A program made the translations under genes and the position numbers. A DNA stretch of 64,000 bases from Rhodospirillaceae bacterium (GTDB lineage Bacteria > Pseudomonadota > Alphaproteobacteria > Dongiales > Dongiaceae): the NCBI GenBank assembly GCA_008012315.1, contig SSEL01000002.1, forward strand, positions 1-64,000, written 5' to 3'. The notes under the pieces were generated by a model. The model was given only the letters and a program-made list of their open reading frames with translations, did no database searches and was not told the DNA's origin. This document shows positions 58,807 to 64,000 of this stretch, in pieces; the first letter of the stretch is position 1, and each line of letters begins with the position of its first letter.

Positions 58807-61800
58807 TCGGTCGTCTCATCGAGCTTTGTGCTCGTAACAAGATGTTGGTGCTGCTCGCGACCCTGGCTCTGGTCGGGGTCGGTATCTGGTCACTCATCAA
58901 CACGCCACTCGACGCCTTGCCGGATCTCTCTGACACGCAGGTAATCGTCTATACCGAGTATCCTGGCCAGGCCCCACAAGTGGTCGAGGACCAGGTGACC
59001 TATCCTTTGACGACGGCTCTCCTGGCGGTGCCACATGCCAAGGTGGTGCGCGGCTTCTCGGATTTCGGGTCTTCTTTCGTCTACGTCGTGTTTGAAGACG
59101 GAACCGATCTCTATTGGGCGCGCACCCGTGTCTTAGAATATCTGAACTTTGCCGCCAAGCGCCTGCCACAGGGTGTGACGCCCGCCTTGGGGCCTGATGC
59201 GAGTGGTGTTGGCTGGGTCTATCAGTACGTCGTCATTGGCGCAGAACGCTCATTAGCCGAACTGCGTAGCATCCAGGATTGGCTCGTCCGCTATAACCTG
59301 GTTACGGCAAAAGGTGTCGCGGAAGTCGCGAGTGTTGGCGGTTTCGAGCGGCAGTATCAGGTGGTTGTCGATCCACTGAAACTTCAGGCATACGGTATCT
59401 CCCTCGATAAAGTCACGGATGCGATCCGCAACAGCAATCAGGATGTCGGCGGACGTACCATCGAGATGAGCGAAACTGAATACATGATTCGGGGCCGTGG
59501 CTATCTCAAGGATACGCAGGATCTTGGCAATGTTGTGCTGAAGGCCGATCCAAATGGATCGGGTACGCCAGTGCTGCTGAAGAACGTCGCGCAAATTGAG
59601 CTAGGGCCGGACGAGAGGCGTGGTATTGCCGAGATGAATGGTACCGGTGAGGTCGTTGGCGGGATCGCGCTGAAGCGTGACGGGGCGGACGCTCTGACAA
59701 CCATCAGCAACATCAAAGACAAGATCGAGGAGCTGAAGCCCGGCTTGCCCAAAGGGGTATCGATTGAGCCGGTCTATGACAGGTCTCAGCTCATCGAGAG
59801 TGCCATTCACACACTTAAGCACACCTTGCTTGAGGAAAGCCTGATCGTTGCTGCTGTCTGTGTCATCTTCCTCCTGCATTTCCGTAGCGCCCTTGTGGCA
59901 ATTCTAACGCTACCCATCGGCATATTGCTTGCCTTTGCCGGTATGCACGCCCTTGGCATCGGCTCGAATATCATGAGCCTCGGCGGCATTGCCATCGCCT
60001 TAGGTGCCATGGTGGATGCGGCTATTGTGATGATCGAGAATGCGCATAAACATGTCGAGCGCTTGAAGCCCGGAGAGCCACGTGGCCCGGCCCTGATCGC
60101 GGCGGCGAAGGAAGTAGGGCCGTCCCTGTTCTTTAGTCTTCTCGTCATCGTCGCATCCTTCCTGCCAGTTTTCGCGCTGGAAGATCAGGAAGGCCGGTTG
60201 TTCAAGCCGCTGGCCTATACCAAGACCTTCGCTATGGCCGGTGGTGCGCTCCTCTCGGTGACCTTGGTCCCGGTGCTGATGCTGTTCTTCGTTCGTGGCC
60301 ACATCGTCCCCGAACATAAGAACCCGATCAACAAGGCGTTGATTTGGATTTATCGGCCGATCATCCGGCTTGTCTTGCGGATTCCGGTGTTGGTGGTGCT
60401 TGCGTCCGTCATCGTTCTCGGCGCCACGGCCTGGCCAGTGTCCAAGCTCGGCAGCGAGTTCATGCCGAGCCTGAACGAGGGCACGCTGCTGTTCATGCCC
60501 GTGACCTTGCCGGGGCTGTCGGTCACCAAAGCCGCCGACCTGTTGCAGACCCAGGACCGCATCATTAAGTCCTTTCCGGAAGTCGAGTCGGTCTTCGGTA
60601 AGGCAGGCCGTGCCATGACGGCAACCGATCCGGCACCTGTGGAAATGAGTGAGACCGTCGTCAACCTGAAGCCGCAGAGCACCTGGCCAGCGGGTGAGAC
60701 TCTGGACCAGCTCATTGCCAAGATGAACGCGGCGCTGCAATTGCCCGGCGTCAGCAATGCCTGGACAATGCCGATCAAGGCTCGCATTGACATGCTGTCG
60801 ACCGGTATCCGCACCCCGGTTGGTGTCAAGGTCTTTGGACCGGACCTCCATGAACTGGAGCGCCTCGCGACGGAAGTAGAGCGGGTTGTCCATGACGTAC
60901 CGGGCACGACCAGCGCTTTCGCGGAACGCCTCGAAGGCGGACATTACGTTGAAATCGAACCCAATCGAGCCGCGATTGCCCGCTATGGCCTGTCGGTCGA
61001 TGATGTTCAGAAAGTTGTTGCCTCCGCTCTCGGCGGCGAGACAGTGACGACGACGGTCGAAGGGCGCGAACGCTACGGCGTCAATGTCCGCTACCCCAGG
61101 GGCCTGCGCGACGACCCTCAAGCCATCGCAAGTCAGGTTCTGGTACCGACGATGAGCGGTGCAATGGTGCCCCTGGGCCAAATAGCAGATATTCGCGTCA
61201 CCCTGGGGCCGCCCAGCATTCGTACAGAGAATGCGCAACCGGTTGCCTATATCTATGTCGACCTTCAAGGCCGTGACCTGGGCGGCTACGTGACAGAGGC
61301 GGCGCGCAAAGTGGCCGAGCAAGTGACGATGCCGCCGGGATATCACATCGAATGGAGCGGCCAGTTCGAATATCTGCAGCGGGCTGAGGCCAAGCTCAAG
61401 ATCGTCATCCCCGCGACGCTGCTGGTAATCCTGGTGCTATTGTTCCTGAACTTTGGCCGCCTGACGGAAACCATCATCGTGATGCTCTCCGTACCCTTTG
61501 CACTGGTCGGCGGCGCCTGGCTGATGTGGTGGCTGGGATACAATATGAGTGTAGCTGTTGCGGTCGGGTTCATCGCGCTTGCGGGTGTGGCCGCGGAGAC
61601 GGGTGTGGTTATGCTCATCTATCTCGACCACGCTTTGGCTGAAATCCGTGATCAGCGAGAGCGTGAGGGCCGATCCCTGAGCGCGGCAGACCTACGGAAG
61701 GCTATCATGACCGGCGCTGTGGAGCGGGTGCGGCCAAAGATGATGACGGTCGTCGCCATCATGGCCGGGCTCGTGCCGATCCTCTGGAGTACTGGGACCG

Positions 61801-61988
61801 GATCGGAAGTCATGCGCCGTATCGCCGTACCTATGGTAGGTGGCATGGTCTCCTCCACAGTCCTCACGCTACTGGTCATCCCGGCTATTTATGCCATCGT
61901 CAAAGGCTGGCGGTTGCCGAAGGAAAGGGAGAAGCCTGCCCAAGAGAGTGCGGGTGCAGTGCTGCCCTCGCCAGCGGCGGCAGAGTGA
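58803..61988 (+). CDS. cusA: Cu(I)/Ag(I) RND efflux transporter
   Basis: A 1061-residue HME-type RND pump of the inner membrane, with 12 membrane helices and two large periplasmic loops. The methionine triad that binds Cu(I) and Ag(I) is present as Met565, Met615 and Met664, with the same spacing (50 and 49) as Met573, Met623 and Met672 of E. coli CusA. GAMVDAAIVMIENAHKH is the helix-4 proton-relay region. It overlaps cusB by four bases (ATGA). A strong terminator follows, so cusA is the last gene of the operon. Confidence 0.95.
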   Translation: MIGRLIELCARNKMLVLLATLALVGVGIWSLINTPLDALPDLSDTQVIVYTEYPGQAPQVVEDQVTYPLTTALLAVPHAKVVRGFSDFGSSFVYVVFEDGTDLYWARTRVLEYLNFAAKRLPQGVTPALGPDASGVGWVYQYVVIGAERSLAELRSIQDWLVRYNLVTAKGVAEVASVGGFERQYQVVVDPLKLQAYGISLDKVTDAIRNSNQDVGGRTIEMSETEYMIRGRGYLKDTQDLGNVVLKADPNGSGTPVLLKNVAQIELGPDERRGIAEMNGTGEVVGGIALKRDGADALTTISNIKDKIEELKPGLPKGVSIEPVYDRSQLIESAIHTLKHTLLEESLIVAAVCVIFLLHFRSALVAILTLPIGILLAFAGMHALGIGSNIMSLGGIAIALGAMVDAAIVMIENAHKHVERLKPGEPRGPALIAAAKEVGPSLFFSLLVIVASFLPVFALEDQEGRLFKPLAYTKTFAMAGGALLSVTLVPVLMLFFVRGHIVPEHKNPINKALIWIYRPIIRLVLRIPVLVVLASVIVLGATAWPVSKLGSEFMPSLNEGTLLFMPVTLPGLSVTKAADLLQTQDRIIKSFPEVESVFGKAGRAMTATDPAPVEMSETVVNLKPQSTWPAGETLDQLIAKMNAALQLPGVSNAWTMPIKARIDMLSTGIRTPVGVKVFGPDLHELERLATEVERVVHDVPGTTSAFAERLEGGHYVEIEPNRAAIARYGLSVDDVQKVVASALGGETVTTTVEGRERYGVNVRYPRGLRDDPQAIASQVLVPTMSGAMVPLGQIADIRVTLGPPSIRTENAQPVAYIYVDLQGRDLGGYVTEAARKVAEQVTMPPGYHIEWSGQFEYLQRAEAKLKIVIPATLLVILVLLFLNFGRLTETIIVMLSVPFALVGGAWLMWWLGYNMSVAVAVGFIALAGVAAETGVVMLIYLDHALAEIRDQREREGRSLSAADLRKAIMTGAVERVRPKMMTVVAIMAGLVPILWSTGTGSEVMRRIAVPMVGGMVSSTVLTLLVIPAIYAIVKGWRLPKEREKPAQESAGAVLPSPAAAE

Positions 61989-61992
61989 CCAG

Positions 61993-62031
61993 CAAAGCGC
62001 CTGCATCGAACTAATCGATGCAGGCGCTTTG
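61993..62031 (+). terminator. Terminator of the cusCBA operon
   Basis: A perfect 17-base stem, CAAAGCGCCTGCATCGA (61993-62009) with TCGATGCAGGCGCTTTG (62015-62031), closes a five-base loop right after the cusA stop and is followed by TTTATGC. The two flanking genes are convergent, so it may serve both strands. Confidence 0.85.
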
Positions 62032-62151
62032 TTTATGCATTCTTCCAGGTGTGGAATTGACAGCCCAGATGCGGCAAGAGTCCGACGATTCAAGCTTCGC
62101 CTGGTCTTCGTTTTGCCGAAAATATCTTCTGGAAATGGTCGCCGTTCGGTA

Positions 62152-62553
62152 TCAAAGCGGCTTCTGACGGCGCGGAAGGAGAATCCGGCCCCAGATGCGT
62201 TCGCTGCCCCACCAGAGAACAACCGTGCCAATGGCCGTTACCACACCAATAGTTGCCCAGCCCTCGTCGCCCAAGTGCACCAGACCGGCGCGGCAGGCGA
62301 CCACTAGAAGGGCCATCAGCAAATAGAATGGCCCGGTGAAGCGGCAGTGCGTGCGCCCACATCGGCGTGCATTTACAAGACACGCACCACCCATCCAGAC
62401 AAGTGCGGCTGACCAGACGACGGCGCGCAAGAAAGGCCCCAAGAGCAGAGCCGCCAGCATGACGAGAGCAGGCAGACCCCAGAGGATCGCGAGTGAGCGC
62501 CCATGACCGGCCCAGTCATTGCGAGCCGGTCCCGTATCGGATCTGTCAGTCAT
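62152..62553 (-). CDS. Small membrane protein of the mer operon, unknown function
   Basis: A 133-residue protein with four predicted membrane helices (SLAILWGLPALVMLAALLLG, VVWSAALVWMGGACLVNARR, FYLLMALLVVACRAG and IGVVTAIGTVVLWWG). A cysteine-rich cytoplasmic loop ACLVNARRCGRTHCRFTG may bind metal. No family recognised. The ATG overlaps the stop of the GDCCVxC gene by eight bases, so it is cotranscribed with merT and merP. Confidence 0.7.
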   Translation of the reverse strand: MTDRSDTGPARNDWAGHGRSLAILWGLPALVMLAALLLGPFLRAVVWSAALVWMGGACLVNARRCGRTHCRFTGPFYLLMALLVVACRAGLVHLGDEGWATIGVVTAIGTVVLWWGSERIWGRILLPRRQKPL

Positions 62554-62788
62554 GACCGGCCGATCCGCAGCATGATGCGGCTGTTCGCTGCCCGGTTCGT
62601 TCCTGCTGGATCGGCGGGCATGGCACCGACCCGAAGGAACAGAAGACGCAACAATCCCCGGCCTTCGGCTTCAGCAGGGTACCGCACCCGCCGCATTCAT
62701 AGAAATACTGGCAAGAATCCGTCGGCATCGTTTCAGTGGTCTGGTGGCCGCATTCCGGGCAGGTAATGGTCGATTGCAACTCGGTCAT
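62546..62788 (-). CDS. GDCCVxC-domain protein of mer operon
   Basis: An 80-residue protein with cysteine pairs CPECGHQ, CGGCG and GDCCVFC, the last being the name-giving motif of the small family that accompanies mercury and copper operons. The final CC in SCCGSAGHD adds another thiol pair. Cysteines this dense suggest zinc- or mercury-binding ribbons. It begins four bases after merP. Confidence 0.85.
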   Translation of the reverse strand: MTELQSTITCPECGHQTTETMPTDSCQYFYECGGCGTLLKPKAGDCCVFCSFGSVPCPPIQQERTGQRTAASCCGSAGHD

Positions 62789-62792
62789 CTGT

Positions 62793-63077
62793 TCAATTTT
62801 TAACTATGGCCGGATAACCAGCATTCTTGCTGGCGGAGGCGATGGCATCGACCGTTGTCTTCGTGTCGTCGAATGTAACAGTCGCGGTCTTGTCCTCGAA
62901 TGACACCTCGACTTTCTCCACGCCACTGACTGCAGACATCGACTTCTGCACGATGTAGGGGCAAGCCGCACAGGTCATGTTCTGGATTGCCATTGTCACC
63001 GCGCGTTCGGCCGCCATTGCGCCGCCTGCATTTGCGGCGGTGGTCAGAACAAGGGCGACGGCGAGGAGCTTGATCAT
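62793..63077 (-). CDS. merP: Periplasmic mercury-binding protein MerP
   Basis: A 94-residue exported protein with signal peptide (LLAVALVLTTAANAGGAMA) and one HMA domain with MTCAACPYIV, the Hg(II) loop, where MerP has CAAC. It passes Hg(II) to MerT at the membrane. It follows merT by 21 bases in the same operon. Confidence 0.92.
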   Translation of the reverse strand: MIKLLAVALVLTTAANAGGAMAAERAVTMAIQNMTCAACPYIVQKSMSAVSGVEKVEVSFEDKTATVTFDDTKTTVDAIASASKNAGYPAIVKN

Positions 63078-63098
63078 TTTTGGAGTCTCCCTGTCGGT

Positions 63099-63548
63099 TC
63101 ATGCCGCTAACAGCAGCGGCGCGATGTAGTCAAAAGCGAAGGCGATGATGACCAGGACCGTGGCGATCCACAGGCTGAACTTCACGAGCCGGTTCGGCAG
63201 CGGCCGGGCGCAGGCCGCGTCGGCGGCGCAGGCGCGTTTTGCTTTCCAGTAGACGGCATAGAAGCCATAGCCCAGCAGTCCCGACGTAGCGGCCACAAAC
63301 AGCGGCTTGTAGGGTGCGAGCGCAGTGAGGTTGGCGATCCAGGCGCCACCGATGCCGAGGCTGAACAGCAAGAGCGGAATGACACAGCAGGACGACGCTG
63401 CAATGGCACCCAGAATGCCGCCAGCCGCAACAAGACGTTGGCGCTGCAGTTCGCCGCGCTCTGCCTGCCGCAGATCAACCACGGGCATGGACCGTTCGGC
63501 AATCTGATGAATTGGGGTGAGCATCTTGGCGTCGCCTCGCATTGTCAT
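63099..63548 (-). CDS. merT: Mercuric transport protein MerT
   Basis: A 149-residue membrane protein with three predicted helices. The vicinal cysteines in AIAASSCCVIPLLLF on the first helix and the second pair in RACAADAACARP on the cytoplasmic loop match the MerT metal route. The N-terminus is longer than usual; ATGs at 63548, 63524 and 63491 are all possible. It brings Hg(II) into the cell for reduction, although no merA gene is inside the window. Promoter and operator are shared with divergent merR. Confidence 0.88.
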   Translation of the reverse strand: MTMRGDAKMLTPIHQIAERSMPVVDLRQAERGELQRQRLVAAGGILGAIAASSCCVIPLLLFSLGIGGAWIANLTALAPYKPLFVAATSGLLGYGFYAVYWKAKRACAADAACARPLPNRLVKFSLWIATVLVIIAFAFDYIAPLLLAA

Positions 63549-63565
63549 AGAGATCCGATGAGCCT

Positions 63566-63596
63566 AGGCTAAGCCCTGTAGTAACTACAGGTGCAA
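63566..63596 (-). promoter_or_regulatory. MerR-type promoter of merTP
   Basis: Read leftward, TTGCAC (63591-63596) and TAGCCT (63566-63571) are 19 bases apart, with the dyad CCTGTAGTAACTACAGG (63575-63591) between. This is the expected MerR operator, placed between divergent merR and merT. Confidence 0.78.
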
Positions 63597-63609
63597 GAGG
63601 CAACTTCCT

Positions 63610-64000
63610 ATGTCTGGCAATATTGCGGCAAAGCCTTTGCAACGCGCGGAAATCGCTAAGCGGACCGGCTGCAACCTGGAGACCGTGCGGTATTATGAGA
63701 AGGTTGGCTTGCTGCCGGAACCCCCACGCACCGAGGGCGGTCATCGCGCCTATGACGCTAACCATGAGCGTCGGCTGCGATTCATCCTGAGGGCGCGGGA
63801 GCTTGGCTTCGCGTTGGATGAGGTAAGAACCTTGCTCAGACTTGTCGACGAGCGGGACGCCCCTTGCGGCGAAGTCCGCGACGTTGCCGCGGCTCACCTG
63901 CGAGACGTGCAAACAAAGATCGCTGACCTAAGGCGCATGGAGCGCGTGCTAAAAGAGACCGTTGCACAATGTGCTGACGGAGCGCGGCCCGAGTGCCCGC
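63610..64000 (+). CDS. merR: MerR mercury-responsive regulator, cut by window end
   Basis: The first 130 residues are present. The helix-turn-helix ends in ETVRYYEKVGLLPEPPRTEG, and the dimer helix follows. Cysteines at DAPCGE, VAQCAD and RPECP (the last at the window edge) are consistent with the three Hg-binding cysteines of MerR. It is divergent from merT across the operator. The C-terminal few residues lie outside the window. Confidence 0.88.
   Translation, partial: MSGNIAAKPLQRAEIAKRTGCNLETVRYYEKVGLLPEPPRTEGGHRAYDANHERRLRFILRARELGFALDEVRTLLRLVDERDAPCGEVRDVAAAHLRDVQTKIADLRRMERVLKETVAQCADGARPECP

Noticed and set aside
60000-61346. 448-codon minus-strand frame under cusA
   Set aside because: It overlaps the conserved pump gene entirely, with histidine- and arginine-rich composition typical of an antisense shadow.

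Overview
This window looks like chromosome or large-replicon DNA of a GC-rich alphaproteobacterium. That assignment is an inference from gene content: a Caulobacter-type ECF sigma/NrsF pair, FixK/FNR-type boxes, BKACE and Rieske catabolic genes and DUF2933 metal-island genes. No rRNA or tRNA gene was seen to confirm it.

Region 1 (1-9.5 kb) is a catabolic cluster for a quaternary ammonium compound of the carnitine/betaine type. A non-pyrrolysine MttB-family methyltransferase and an enolase-superfamily enzyme lie on the plus strand. They converge on a minus-strand operon: GlxA/AraC regulator, Rieske oxygenase, SDR, BKACE, SDR, L-carnitine dehydrogenase-like enzyme, SDR. An aldehyde dehydrogenase gene at 9850 would have followed, but it is cut off after 124 codons.

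Region 2 (10.2-16.4 kb) is the cause of that truncation: one end of a Tn7-like transposon (TGT terminus at 10223 and three CTTGCCA repeats) followed by tniQ, tnsC, tnsB and tnsA, all read leftward. I could not find the opposite end, so most or all of the rest of the window may be cargo.

Region 3 (17.4-24.2 kb) is an anti-phage island, and the most interesting part. A translationally coupled operon encodes an OGG-like DNA glycosylase, a glycine-rich small protein, a PfkB kinase fused to a nucleoside deoxyribosyltransferase, a QueC-like enzyme, a CapV-type patatin phospholipase and a CD-NTase. A HEPN-motif protein follows. A divergent XRE regulator lies across an operator rich in ATGCAT repeats. 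This resembles type IV CBASS, but the usual TGT-like gene is absent and the kinase/deoxyribosyltransferase fusion sits in its place.

Region 4 (24.3-64 kb) is a long heavy-metal island. It holds zntA with its MerR regulator; an ArsR regulator; a cupredoxin; beta-propeller proteins; an archaeal-type methionine adenosyltransferase; PPK2; a Bax-inhibitor-1 protein; a copper block (copZ, copA, multicopper oxidase, cytochrome c, DUF2933 and Spy-like proteins); an accessory PBP2; an ECF sigma factor with NrsF; cusCBA with all three CusA methionines; and a mer operon (merT, merP, GDCCVxC protein, divergent merR) cut by the window end. Three well-matched CueR-type promoters (40179, 46455, 51701) and two FNR-type boxes placed before two related Cys/His secreted-protein genes tie parts of this island together.
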